From Mesorhizobium sp. L2C084A000 (lineage in GTDB: Bacteria; Pseudomonadota; Alphaproteobacteria; Rhizobiales; Rhizobiaceae): 64,000 bases of DNA. Both the position numbers and the translations under genes were made by a program. Below are positions 9,285-18,461 of this stretch, one piece after another. Location of the stretch: positions 90,695 to 154,694 of the forward strand of contig NZ_AYWX01000011.1 in NCBI RefSeq assembly GCF_000502875.1, in the 5' to 3' direction. Below the pieces are notes generated by a model. It did no database searches and was not told the origin of the DNA. It saw only the letters and a program-made list of their open reading frames with translations. How positions within the stretch are numbered: the first letter of the stretch is position 1; every line of letters begins with the position of its first letter.

Positions 9285-9310
9285 AAAACCAACACCAAGG
9301 CATAATGGAC
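9285..9310 (+). promoter_or_regulatory. Shared promoter element (variant) before the second kinase
   Basis: Plus-strand AACCAACACCAAGG then CATAATGGAC. It resembles the right half and tail of the shared element and is close to the copy before the first kinase (CACCATGG, CCTATGGACG). It ends 56 bp before the kinase ATG at 9366. Together with 9221-9252 it makes a back-to-back pair between divergent genes. Confidence 0.42.
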
Positions 9311-9365
9311 GTCAGAGCCCGCCTAGCGCAGAATCGGACCGCGCGACTTTCGCGAAGGAACGGCA

Positions 9366-12300
9366 ATGAAGATGGACCTAGGCCGCGTTCTGTATGCACT
9401 GCCCGGACTGGTCTGGACTGCATTGCGAGACGGCCGTATCGATTTCGTCAACCGACAATGGGCCGAATACACTGGTCTCGGCCTCGATGAGGCTCACGGC
9501 AGCGAATGGAAGTCGATCGTTCACCCCGACGATCTGCCCACGCTTATCGAATGGTGGCAATCGATGTCTGAGACGGCAGACCTGACCGAACTGGAGGTTC
9601 GCCTGCGCCGCTTCGACGGTGTCCACCGCAGGTTCCTCGTTAGGTGCAGTCGGCTATTTGATGATCAGGGGCAAGTCGAACGATGGTGCGGCCTTGGTAC
9701 GGAGTTGGAGACACTGCAGCCTCTAGCAGAAGGCCCCTTGGAGCAGGCGACTACTTTTCAGCACATCGTGGACAGCATCCCGATCCCAGTCGCTGTAACG
9801 TCGCCGACAGGCGCTGTCGAATGGCTGAACCAGCCAACCCTCGACTATTTCGGGAAGACTTTGGAAGATTTAAAGGGCTGGAAAGCGTCCGGCGTGGTGC
9901 ATCCAGACGATCTAGAGAGAACGATCGCCGCGCAGACCGATGCTCACCTCCAGGGAAATAGCTACGATGTTGAGAGCCGCCACCTACGCGCCGACGGTGT
10001 CTATCGGTGGCACAACGTCCTAGGATTGCCGTTACGAAATGCTCGCGGGGATATCCTGCGCTGGTTTCATCTGCTCATCGACATCGACGACCGAAAGCGG
10101 GCCGAGGAGTCACTGAGGAAAAGCGAAAACAACCTGCAGACTATTATCGATACGATACCCGCCCTTGTATGGTCTGCGAAGACTGACGGGACGGCCGAAT
10201 TTTTCAACCGACACTACCTGGAGTACGTCGGTCTCGGCCTTGAGAAGGTCCGAGACAGTGGATGGATAGCAGCTGTCCATCCGAATGACGTGGAGGCTTT
10301 GAGATCTGCCTGGGCCGCGACTATGGCTGCCGCTCGACGCGGTGAATGCGAAGCGCGGCTACAGCGCTTCGACGGGTCCTACAGATGGTTTCTGTGCCGC
10401 ATGGAGCCGTTGTTCGACGAATCGGGAAACATTGTTAAATGGTACGGGGTCAACACTGACATCGAGGCCCAAAAGCGTGCGGAGGCGGCATCGCGAGCGA
10501 ATGAAGTCGATGTTCGCAACATAATAGATTCGATCCCAGCCCTTGCATGGTCAGCCCAACCAGACGGTTGGGTGGATTTTGTGAATCAACATTCCCTGAA
10601 CTTCACGGGCCTGCCCCTGGAAGAGCTTCTCGGCTGGCGCTGGGTGGCCGCCGTCCATCCAGACGACATCGAAGGACTGGCCAAGGTATGGCGAGAAGGC
10701 ATCGATGCAGGGCTTCCTCAGGAAGCGGAGGGCCGCCTACGCCGCCATGACGGAACGTATCGATGGTTTCTGTTTCGGTCCAGTTCTGTTCGCGACAAGA
10801 ATTGGAACGTGGTCAAATTCTACGGTTTCATAACCGATATCGAGGACCGGAAGGGCATTGAGCAGGCTCTTGCCGCAAGCGAGGTGGAAGCGCGCCTCGC
10901 CGTGGATAGCATCGACGGTATGATCTGCCTCTTTACACCGGAGGGCGTACTAAACGGCGGCAACAGGAGACTTCTAGAGTACTTCAAACTGCCCCTCGAA
11001 GAAGTAATGAAATGGGCGACAAACGGGATCACCCATCCCGACGACCTACAGCATTGTAGCGAGAGTTTCATGGCATCTGTCGCTTCGGGAGAACCGTACG
11101 ACTTCGAAACCCGCTTTCGTCGTTTCGACGGCGTCTTTCGCTGGTTTCAGATACGCGGACTCCCGCTCTTCAATTCCCAGGGAGAGATCATTCGCTGGTA
11201 CGGCCTCCTCACCGACATCGACGATCGGAAACATGCGGAGGAGAAGTTAAAGCACAGCCAAATGCTATTAGCCGAAGGCCAGCGAATGAGCCTCTCAGGT
11301 ACTTTTTCATGGCTGCTCGAGTCGGACGAATTGACATTCTCCGAAGAACTTCACCGTATCTTCGGATTTGATGCGGGCGCGCGGGTTACATTCGAGGCTA
11401 TTCAAAGCCGTGTTCATCGAGAAGATCTCCCGCTACTTGCCGGAAAAATGGCGGAGGTGCGCTCCGGCGGCGACAATCCGGAGTACGAAATCAGACTATG
11501 TATGCCTGACGGCACCATCAAATATCTCAAGGTGATTGGTCGCTTGATTAAGAACGGTCGATCGGAATGTATCGGAGCTGTACAAGACGTTACACCTAAG
11601 CGGCTGGCTGAACAGGCCCGCGACGAGCTGCGGTCAGAACTTGCCCATGTCACCAGGGTTACAAGCCTTGGCGCAATGGCGGCTTCCATCGCGCATGAGG
11701 TCAACCAGCCGCTTTCAGGCATCGTCACGAACGCCAGCACGTCGCTCAGGATGCTGGCAGCAAATCCCCCCAACCTCGAGGGTGCCCGGGAAACCGCGCG
11801 TCGCACCATCCGCGACGGTAATCGTGCGGCAGATGTGATCACGCGTTTGCGCGCCTTATTCGACAGGCGTGTGCCCCAAGTCGAGCAGGTCGACCTCAAC
11901 GAAGCGGCGCGTGAGGTTGTCGCCCTTTGTTGGAACGATCTGCAGCGAGTCCGGGCAAGTCTGAGGACCGAATTGGCGGAAGGGCTTCCGCTCGTTTCAG
12001 GCGACCGTGTCCAACTCCAACAAGTGGTCATGAACCTGCTGCGCAATTCGGCTGACGCATTAGCAGGTATCGACAACGCGCCACGATACATCGTCCTGAC
12101 GACCACAGTTGGAGAAGAGGGCGCTGTTCGCCTTTCGGTATCCGACTCTGGCATCGGATTGCGCGACGTCGATCCGGATAGAGTATTCGATGCGTTCTAC
12201 TCTACTAAGGGCGACGGCATGGGCATCGGACTGTCAGTGAGCCGGGCGATAATCGAGAGCCACGGCGGGAAGCTCTGGGCTGAAGCAACCGGAGGACCGG

Positions 12301-12392
12301 GCGCGATCTTCACACTTTCCATCCCGACGATGATCGGCGATCTATCGATCCCGTTCGATGCCGCACGGCCAACAAGCAAGGCATTACGGTGA
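9366..12392 (+). CDS. Multi-PAS sensor histidine kinase (six PAS domains)
   Basis: A 1008-residue kinase without a clear membrane segment. Six PAS domains run at about 5-120, 130-255, 258-380, 383-505, 508-630 and 635-750; most contain IDSIPA or IDTIPA, HPDD and a C-terminal DIDDRK/DIEDRK motif. HisKA is at about 770-835 (SIAHEVNQPLSG) and HATPase_c at about 875-995 (NLLRNSADAL, DSGIGL, GMGIGLSVSR). It is followed 7 bp later by a single-domain receiver and then by a FixJ-type regulator, so the three form one signalling module. Divergent from the epoxide hydrolase operon. Signal unknown; the fold allows small ligands, haem or flavin, but none can be assigned. Confidence 0.93.
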   Translation: MKMDLGRVLYALPGLVWTALRDGRIDFVNRQWAEYTGLGLDEAHGSEWKSIVHPDDLPTLIEWWQSMSETADLTELEVRLRRFDGVHRRFLVRCSRLFDDQGQVERWCGLGTELETLQPLAEGPLEQATTFQHIVDSIPIPVAVTSPTGAVEWLNQPTLDYFGKTLEDLKGWKASGVVHPDDLERTIAAQTDAHLQGNSYDVESRHLRADGVYRWHNVLGLPLRNARGDILRWFHLLIDIDDRKRAEESLRKSENNLQTIIDTIPALVWSAKTDGTAEFFNRHYLEYVGLGLEKVRDSGWIAAVHPNDVEALRSAWAATMAAARRGECEARLQRFDGSYRWFLCRMEPLFDESGNIVKWYGVNTDIEAQKRAEAASRANEVDVRNIIDSIPALAWSAQPDGWVDFVNQHSLNFTGLPLEELLGWRWVAAVHPDDIEGLAKVWREGIDAGLPQEAEGRLRRHDGTYRWFLFRSSSVRDKNWNVVKFYGFITDIEDRKGIEQALAASEVEARLAVDSIDGMICLFTPEGVLNGGNRRLLEYFKLPLEEVMKWATNGITHPDDLQHCSESFMASVASGEPYDFETRFRRFDGVFRWFQIRGLPLFNSQGEIIRWYGLLTDIDDRKHAEEKLKHSQMLLAEGQRMSLSGTFSWLLESDELTFSEELHRIFGFDAGARVTFEAIQSRVHREDLPLLAGKMAEVRSGGDNPEYEIRLCMPDGTIKYLKVIGRLIKNGRSECIGAVQDVTPKRLAEQARDELRSELAHVTRVTSLGAMAASIAHEVNQPLSGIVTNASTSLRMLAANPPNLEGARETARRTIRDGNRAADVITRLRALFDRRVPQVEQVDLNEAAREVVALCWNDLQRVRASLRTELAEGLPLVSGDRVQLQQVVMNLLRNSADALAGIDNAPRYIVLTTTVGEEGAVRLSVSDSGIGLRDVDPDRVFDAFYSTKGDGMGIGLSVSRAIIESHGGKLWAEATGGPGAIFTLSIPTMIGDLSIPFDAARPTSKALR

Positions 12393-12399
12393 GGTCTTG

Positions 12400-12774
12400 A
12401 TGAACATAAATAGTCCCCTCGTGTCGATCGTCGACGACGACGACTCCGTACGCGAGTCCTTGCCTGACCTTCTGAGGGAGTTGGGCTATGGTGTCGAGGC
12501 GTTCTCGTCGGCCGAAAGCTTTCTAGCGTCAGGTAGCGAGATCCGGACGAATTGCTTGATACTGGATGTTGCAATGCCGGGCATGACTGGACCCGAGTTG
12601 CTGCGCAATTTGTACAACAAGGGTGAAAAGATACCAGCTATTTTCATCACCGCACATCGCGATGAAAACGTCAGGCGGCGACTAATGACCGATGGCGCCG
12701 TAGCCTGCCTTTACAAGCCGTTCAGCGACGCTGCGTTGCAAATGGCCCTAGCAAAGGCAATTCCATCCGTCTGA
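12400..12774 (+). CDS. Single-domain response regulator (receiver only)
   Basis: A 124-residue receiver: acidic cluster in VSIVDDDDSVRESL, phosphoacceptor Asp in LILDVAMPGMTG (about residue 57), Thr in FITAHRD and Lys in LYKPF. No output domain. The ATG at 12400 has GAGG five bases before it, and the gene starts 8 bp after the kinase stop. It closely resembles the receiver at 486-857, which sits in the same place relative to its kinase. Probably the direct phosphorylation partner of the kinase. Confidence 0.88.
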   Translation: MNINSPLVSIVDDDDSVRESLPDLLRELGYGVEAFSSAESFLASGSEIRTNCLILDVAMPGMTGPELLRNLYNKGEKIPAIFITAHRDENVRRRLMTDGAVACLYKPFSDAALQMALAKAIPSV

Positions 12775-12864
12775 GCAATTCGATCGAGTATGAGATTTGT
12801 TGACTGGAGCTGCGCAATGCTTAGGGATTTAGGTTACACACCGAACCATATCGGATCACCAGCC

Positions 12865-13482
12865 ATGCCGAATGAGACGCCTGTGGTGTTCGTCGTCGAC
12901 GACGACATTTCAATCCGCGAATCCCTCGAACTGCTCATTGGATCCGCCGGCTGGCAGCCGGGGATATTCGAATCTGCCACGGAGTTTCTTGCTCAACCCC
13001 GGATGGCAGTGCCAAATTGTCTTATCCTTGACGTCAATCTTCCCGAGTTGAATGGGCTTGATCTGCAGCAACTCATCGCTGCCGAGCGTACCGAGACCCC
13101 CATAATCTTTGTAACCGGCTACGGCGACATACCCACCAGCGTCAAGGCGATAAAGGCTGGTGCCGCCGAATTCCTGACAAAGCCGTTCCGTGAGGATGTA
13201 ATGCTGTCGGCCATTGAGCACGCCCTCAACCGCAGTAGGGCCGCGCTCTCATCGCAATCTGATCTGGAGGTGCTCAGGCAAAGATACGCTTCGCTCAGTC
13301 GGCGTGAACAGCAGGTTCTGTCGTTTGTCGTATCCGGTCTGATGAACAAACAGATCGCTTTTGAACTCGGCATCAGCGAGATTACAGTCAAGGCGCATCG
13401 GGGGCAGATGACGCGTAAGATGCACGCCAAGTCGCTGCCGGATCTCGTCACCATGGCCGCTACACTTGGTATCAACCATTGA
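12865..13482 (+). CDS. FixJ/NarL-type response regulator with LuxR DNA-binding domain
   Basis: About 205 residues: receiver (VFVVDDDISIRESLELL, phosphoacceptor in LILDVNLPELNG, Lys in LTKPF) joined to a LuxR-type helix-turn-helix (about 140-200: LSRREQQVLSFVVSGLMNKQ, then IAFELGISEITVKAHRGQMT). A transcription factor activated by phosphorylation, presumably by the kinase at 9366. Start is uncertain: the ATG at 12865 (MPNETP) gives the usual family N-terminus but has a poor SD, while an in-frame ATG at 12817 has GGAG upstream. It is one of two intact candidates to bind the repeated promoter element. Confidence 0.9.
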   Translation: MPNETPVVFVVDDDISIRESLELLIGSAGWQPGIFESATEFLAQPRMAVPNCLILDVNLPELNGLDLQQLIAAERTETPIIFVTGYGDIPTSVKAIKAGAAEFLTKPFREDVMLSAIEHALNRSRAALSSQSDLEVLRQRYASLSRREQQVLSFVVSGLMNKQIAFELGISEITVKAHRGQMTRKMHAKSLPDLVTMAATLGINH

Positions 13483-13504
13483 CCATGCATGCCGGGACCG
13501 ATCC

Positions 13505-13535
13505 AATTGTATTGATGACACCTTGGGACAATAGG
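13505..13535 (+). promoter_or_regulatory. Shared promoter element before the cupin gene
   Basis: Plus-strand CAATTGTATTGATGACACC then TTGGGACAATAG. It keeps GTAT, GACACC, TTGG and CAAT at the standard spacing. It ends 125 bp before the cupin start at 13660. Confidence 0.55.
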
Positions 13536-13659
13536 TCAAGAGTTCGCCTCTGCGCTACCCTGATCGCGGCATCGCAGCAGTAGTGGGTTAGGAAGTCCGC
13601 GCCCCTGATTTCCATGCGACTTCAGCATTCCCATCCGACCACATCGAGTGAGGTTTTCC

Positions 13660-14115
13660 ATGTCCATAGCATCTAATGTCCCGCCAGGGTCGCCTCGTCC
13701 CTATCAGCCTGGCCAAGAGCACTTCTTGGCCATCCGACCAGAGGAAATCGTTTGGGAATCATTCCCCGGATACCCGAACGCCGCCCGCGTAGCGACCCTG
13801 GTGGGAGACCCTACCCGGTCAGGGCCCTACGCCGTCCGAGTCAGGTTGTCTGCGGGGACTCGGATGGCGCCGCACCGCCATCCTGAAGACCGTCTCTACA
13901 CCGTGATTTCCGGCGTCTTCTATATAGGCCGCGGGGAAGTCTTCGATGAGGATAAGCTGGAGGCTTTTGCGCCGGGAACCTTGATCTTCCTTCCGGGTGG
14001 CCAACCACATTTCCATTGGGCCAAATCGGGAGACTATGTGACACAGGTAATTGCGATCGGCCCATTGGGGCTGGATTATGTGGATCTGAAAGACGACCCT
14101 CGCACGGAACAATGA
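13660..14115 (+). CDS. Cupin-domain protein
   Basis: A 151-residue single-domain cupin. The metal-binding core shows APHRHPEDRLYTVISG followed by FAPGTLIFLPGGQPHFHW, with His residues where cupins place their ligands (HRH; HFH). Family members include small dioxygenases, isomerases and sensors, so the reaction is not predictable. Start at ATG 13660 (MSIASNVPPG), preceded by GAGG. It stands alone after the FixJ-type regulator and has its own copy of the shared element. Confidence 0.82.
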   Translation: MSIASNVPPGSPRPYQPGQEHFLAIRPEEIVWESFPGYPNAARVATLVGDPTRSGPYAVRVRLSAGTRMAPHRHPEDRLYTVISGVFYIGRGEVFDEDKLEAFAPGTLIFLPGGQPHFHWAKSGDYVTQVIAIGPLGLDYVDLKDDPRTEQ

Positions 14116-14291
14116 ACCGAGCCCCGCGCCCCTTGTGATCAACTAGTCAAAAGACTGCGAAGGCCTGGTCGAACGCGCCCAGGCTCCAACGACCCCATGC
14201 GCAAGATCAAGGTCGACCGTGACAGAAGATTTTGTGCCTACGTCGTCCAAGGATGGATATCGAAATAAGGCCGAGGCTGACAAAAGGATGT

Positions 14292-15279
14292 TCAAGTTTC
14301 CGAGGACATCCGCGGCCCGAGACTTCTCGCACGCGTTGCCGAGGGGCTCTCGGCGAAGCGTCGGCGGTAGGGCTGAGCAAATCGCCCGAGTTCGAAAAAA
14401 CCCAGACCTGTCGCAATCGACGTGACGGTTGCCTCGTGCGTGGCAACGAGCAGCTGTTGCCGAGCTTCATCAAGGCGTCGATTGATAATGAATTCCTGCG
14501 GCGGACATCCATGGACACGATTGAAGCTCAACTGCAGGGAACGAACCCCCACGCCTGTAGCCGATGAGACTTCGTCCACTCCGATTACTTCGCTCAAATT
14601 CGCGTTGATCCAATCTTCGGCACGTCGGACCTGTGCGAGACTGAGGTCCTGCACTAGCTCCGATTCAGACGGGGAAGCCTCAGATAGGCACTCGACGATC
14701 AAGCTCAAGAGAAGACGTTGCGCAAATAGGCGGGGTTTGCCTGGCGTAGCCACCGGTGAACCCACGCGATCCGCCTCGGAGGCAATCCATCTTGCCGTAG
14801 ATTGCAGCGTCGCTAGTCGTGGGCTTTCCGGCAATAAGCCTACCCATTCTCGGAAAGGCGCCAGCTTTCGGAACCGTTGGCGCATCGCCTTCCTGATGCC
14901 GGCCCCGTCAACTGTCATAAGGAGGAGTCCGAACGGGTTGATGCCGAGACGCAAGTCAGTGTCTGGCGCATGCATCACGCGGGTTGCGTGAATGGGATTC
15001 AAATGCCTTGCCGTCAACGGTGTAATTGATCGATCCATACTCGTGGAAGAATAGGCGAAAATGGTCGGATAACGGTCCCTGGGCCGTAAGATCCACGGCG
15101 CAATCATGCTCGACGTCAGAGAACCCGATTTTTTCCATGTCAAACTGGTTCCACCGGATGCCATATCGGCGACGATCGGTCTTTATACTTCGATTGCGCT
15201 CCCAAACCTGGCCAGCAAAGCTCGCGCCCTCCTCGAGATCACCGCTTGAGAACACATGATGGGAGGACAAGAATTCCAT
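14292..15279 (-). pseudogene. AraC-family regulator, frameshifted
   Basis: The N-terminal half (MEFLSSHHVFSSGDLEEGAS to VDGKAFES, 15279 to about 14995) resembles the ligand-binding part of AraC regulators. The rest continues in another frame (from VMHAPDTDLRLGINPFG to the C-terminal helix-turn-helix: VDEVSSATGVGVRSLQLSFN, HGCPPQEF, VTSIATGLGFFELGRFAQPY). A single-base shift near 14985-15005 joins them into a protein of about 325 residues, the usual family length. Either a real inactivation or a sequencing error. If repaired it would be a transcription factor for a neighbouring enzyme gene. Confidence 0.8.
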
Positions 15280-15590
15280 GAGCAAGCTCCAGAGCAAACC
15301 GCAGGTCAAACCTATGCCTGCATGCTATGTTGAATACGTGATTTCATCAACGTGAGATGACGTGAGATCATCCACTCCGCGCCTGCACGCGGATAAACGC
15401 CGACTGCCTGGGAGTCGGCTATGCAGAAACGAAACCCCTTGAGTTTCGCAAAGTGCATAGCGACAACGCCTGTTACTTGCTCTCTTCCGTATGGCTTCAC
15501 GTGGAGAGAGAGCATGTCTTCGTTTCCGGCTATCGGACCTGTTCACACATCTATTGCCTCCCGCTCACCGGGGACGAGGCTGGACCATCG
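15280..15590. other. Intergenic region, no gene recognised
   Basis: Between the divergent AraC relic and the SRPBCC-like relic. Short overlapping reading frames only. I do not see the shared promoter element here. Confidence 0.4.
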
Positions 15591-16120
15591 GGAGCTAACG
15601 ATCAAAGTTTCACGGCGATGGTCAACGCGCCTATCCAGGCAATTGATATTCCTAACCTGGTGCTTTTCCCTTCCCGAAGACGAGTATCGCGCATGCTCGC
15701 CCGACCACATCGCCGCCGTGCTTCACGACAGCTTTAGATGGCCGGCGAATGTCAATTCATGTCGCAGCTGCCGGGAAAACCCTTCTTGTCCACCACTATG
15801 TTGAGACAGTTCACCGCAGCGATCGTCTCATATTGAAGTCCGTCTCCGAAATGTTCACGCCTTCGGGCCGTACTACGATCGACACCGAGTGGGACCTCAG
15901 CGTCAATGCAGTCGACAACCGCCGATGCGCGTTTACAAACCGCCTGCGTTCCCGCGCAACAGACGACTTCCTCTCTTATCTCGGGCGCGAAGGTATTTCG
16001 TTCGATCAGATACGGTCACAACAGCAACTTTGGTGTACGACTCATAATACTGCACGAACACCTTCACTCGCGGCAAGCATCGAGCGCGTCGCTCTGATCA
16101 ATGGCATTCTAAACAGATGA
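15591..16120 (+). pseudogene. Degenerate paralogue of the SRPBCC-like protein at 22890-23438
   Basis: Read across three frames it follows the intact protein at 22890-23438 along its length: FTAMVNAPIQAIDIPNLV, then LPEDEYRACSPDHIAAV, then MSIHVAAAGKTLLVHHYVET, DRLILKSVSEMFTPSGRTTI, CAFTNRLRSRATDDFLSYLG and LAASIERVALINGIL. At least two frameshifts near 15660 and 15735 prevent translation. The last 123 residues (from 15749) are open and might still be made as a fragment. Clearly a duplicated and decayed gene. Confidence 0.75.
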
Positions 16121-16349
16121 CTCCAATGCCGGTGAATATGGCCTTCTGCCGCTCACTGCGGCGCGGGATGGGAATGAGAGACGTCTGGGCCATAAGCGCA
16201 GGTTTGAGCTTAGGCAACCATGCATCTCACTTCGCGCAACGCGGCGGGTACCTGGTCGATTCGCTGCCCGGCCGAACACTGCCTCGTGCACGACATAGGC
16301 CACGGGGCATTCCCGAAAGCAACGTCGCGGATGCCAGTTCAGCCTGGAG

Positions 16350-16544
16350 TTAGATGTCGCGAAGCTTGGAACGATCCGGAAATACTAGCTCGACGCTGCA
16401 ATGCGTTACCTCGGCCAAGCCGCGCCATGACTCGGGAGGCCGTGACGAATGGAGGCGGGTGTAGGTCGCGGCGAGGAGAGCACCGTCCTCCGCCTGTCGG
16501 AAGATTCTCGCTTCGCGGGTCAAATGCACGGTAACGAATTGCAT
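16350..16544 (-). pseudogene. Possible tautomerase-like remnant
   Basis: The start MQFVTVHLTREARIFRQAED resembles the 4-oxalocrotonate-tautomerase-like protein at 34343 (MPIVTVQVTREG), and RPPES further on matches its KPLES. The N-terminal Pro needed for catalysis is replaced by Gln, and the middle does not align in one frame. I call it a remnant with low confidence. Nothing else is recognisable in 16121-16928 around it. Confidence 0.3.
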
Positions 16545-16928
16545 GATCTGGTTCTCGCGACATACGTCGGATTGGACCGGCACTCGCGATAGATCGCAGA
16601 ACCGGACATGAATTTCCGGGATGCCAGTTGCTCGCTTAAGCTAACGATCACGGCAATAAACCATGTTTCTTGTTCCGATGGGCTACGAGGGCGTCGATAC
16701 TCCCAACAGCTATCGTCGTCGAAAAAATGGCGGGCGGTTATTTCCCGCCCGCGAAGACCTCGTCAAGCGGCCTTGGATGGACCTTGAGACTTTCGGGACC
16801 TCGCATCCACGGCTTTTGCGAGCAATGCACCAAGGTGTCCGCTATGCCTTTGAAGAGAATTGGGCGTATTTCGTCGAGACGAACGGCTTGGGCTGCCGTA
16901 CGTTTGCACAAGCAGAGGGACTGCCCTG

Positions 16929-17861
16929 ATGGATCGTATCGACGCAATGAAGGTCTTCGTCACGGCCGTCGAGGAAGGAAGCCTCGCGGCAGCGGCCCGC
17001 AGACTGAAGCGATCCCCAACTGCAATCAGTCGCGCACTGGGACTGCTGGAGCGACATGTCGGCGTGGAACTTCTTCATCGTACGACGCGTAGCCTGAAAC
17101 TAAGCGAGGCTGGTCAGCGCTACGTCGAAGCATGCCGGAGGGTGCTGGTCGACCTTGAGGAGGCGGACCTGGTAGCGGGTTCGGAACGATCCTCTCCTCG
17201 GGGAACGTTGACCATCTCCGCACCTCCCATATTGGGGGAGGAAGTGCTGCGGCCCATTCTTGACAGCTTTCTGCGCGAGAATCCGAGCGTCTCGGTTCGG
17301 CTTCTGATGCTTGATCGGCTCGTAAATTTGGTCGACGAAGGCGTGGACGCGGCGCTTCGGATCGGCAACCTCACAGACTCAACACACATCGCCACGCGCA
17401 TCGGAGGCGATGTCCGGCGCGTGGTTGTAGCCGCCCCGAAATACCTCGAAAGCCACCCCGACATCAACGAGCTTCCCGATCTGGCCAAACACGACCTCAT
17501 CGCCTTCTCGAATTTCGGTCTCGAATCCTGGAGCTTCGCACCGCCCCAGGATTCGTCCATCCCGAGAACCGTGCACTTCGCTCCTCGGTATCTCGTCAAC
17601 AGCGTTAGGGCGGCCGCCGCGTCGGCTGCGGAGGGAATGGGTGTGACACGGCTTTATTCCTATCACGTCGCTGAGTACGTCCGCGACGGCCGCCTCAAGA
17701 TCATTCTTCCGCACGCCGAGCCGCCGGCTCTGCCCGTTCATATATTGACCCCTCAAGGCCGTGCAGCCGTTCCGAAAGTCCGAACGTTCATTGACTTCGC
17801 TGTTCCGCGTCTTCGATCAGAAATTGGACGCATCGCGGCGGAATCCGGTAGCCTTGGGTGA
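16929..17861 (+). CDS. LysR-family transcriptional regulator
   Basis: A 310-residue LysR protein with an N-terminal winged helix-turn-helix (MKVFVTAVEEGSLAAAARRL, then PTAISRALGLLERHVGVELL, HRTTRSLKLSEAGQRY) and a substrate-binding domain (about 90-300; GTLTISAPPILGEEVLRPIL). Start is ATG 16929, with GAGGGA 9 bp upstream. It is flanked by decayed genes on both sides and transcribed towards the epoxide hydrolase operon at 18462, from which remnants of a glyoxalase gene separate it. It could control that operon, but no LysR box could be identified with confidence. Confidence 0.92.
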   Translation: MDRIDAMKVFVTAVEEGSLAAAARRLKRSPTAISRALGLLERHVGVELLHRTTRSLKLSEAGQRYVEACRRVLVDLEEADLVAGSERSSPRGTLTISAPPILGEEVLRPILDSFLRENPSVSVRLLMLDRLVNLVDEGVDAALRIGNLTDSTHIATRIGGDVRRVVVAAPKYLESHPDINELPDLAKHDLIAFSNFGLESWSFAPPQDSSIPRTVHFAPRYLVNSVRAAAASAAEGMGVTRLYSYHVAEYVRDGRLKIILPHAEPPALPVHILTPQGRAAVPKVRTFIDFAVPRLRSEIGRIAAESGSLG

Positions 17862-18038
17862 TTTGAGTTGCGGCGGGCGTCTTTAGGCAAGTGACAATTC
17901 TGAAGAACAGCGGACGCGTGTAACTCCCTAACCAACATGGCGAGCTTGATGTCAGCTTAGCGCCTGACGTGAATGGCGGACACAAGCGCTGTCGCAGGTA
18001 GCCAGCGGGGAACACGCGGTCCGATCGGATCGACCCTT

Positions 18039-18202
18039 TCACGCGCCGCACAGGCGGGGAGGGCGCCTGCGGCGCAGCCCTTCGGAGACGCCGAAACCGT
18101 CCTTTCCGGAGACGTCGGCATCGAGGCCGCCAGCGCAAGCCCGTGTAGAAGGAATTGGCGCGATCGACGTCGGACAATGCGAATGACGGCGTTGAACTTC
18201 AT
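18039..18202 (-). pseudogene. Glyoxalase-fold (VOC) gene remnant
   Basis: Fragments in three frames follow the N-terminus of the VOC protein at 6244-6894: MKFNAVIRI, SDVDRANSFYTGL, LDADVSGKDGFGV. Frameshifts near 18165 and 18130 break it and the rest is unrecognisable. It lies just upstream of the epoxide hydrolase operon. In the related 9154-5388 operon a VOC gene also accompanies the epoxide hydrolase, so this may be a lost member. Confidence 0.42.
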
Positions 18203-18360
18203 GTCGATGTGGTCGGCGTGCACGGACGTCGGTGAGCTTGGTTCTGGGACCATTCCGTCGCACGGGGCAGTTACACCAGATCCGAGAACGATCTGCGATT
18301 GCCAAGGTCAGCGTCCATTGTTCGAAGGTGTCGACCCGCCGCTCACCCCGACAACCGGTG

Positions 18361-18390
18361 CTTAGGTATCGGCGATACCTAGGCACAATA
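18361..18390 (+). promoter_or_regulatory. Shared promoter element before the second epoxide hydrolase operon
   Basis: Plus-strand CTTAGGTATCGGCGATACC then TAGGCACAATA. It contains the perfect inverted repeat GGTATCG-G-CGATACC, extended to almost 11 bp per arm. It ends 72 bp before the ATG at 18462. The most symmetrical copy in the window. Confidence 0.72.
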
Positions 18391-18461
18391 TCTTCGGCAG
18401 CCCTGCTGCCAGACGATCCTTGGACCACATCACAACCACTTCGATCCAGATGGAGGACGTC

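Noticed and set aside
16663-16928. 88-codon plus-strand frame just before the LysR gene
   Set aside because: No ribosome binding site, no recognisable motif, and it runs into the LysR start in another frame.
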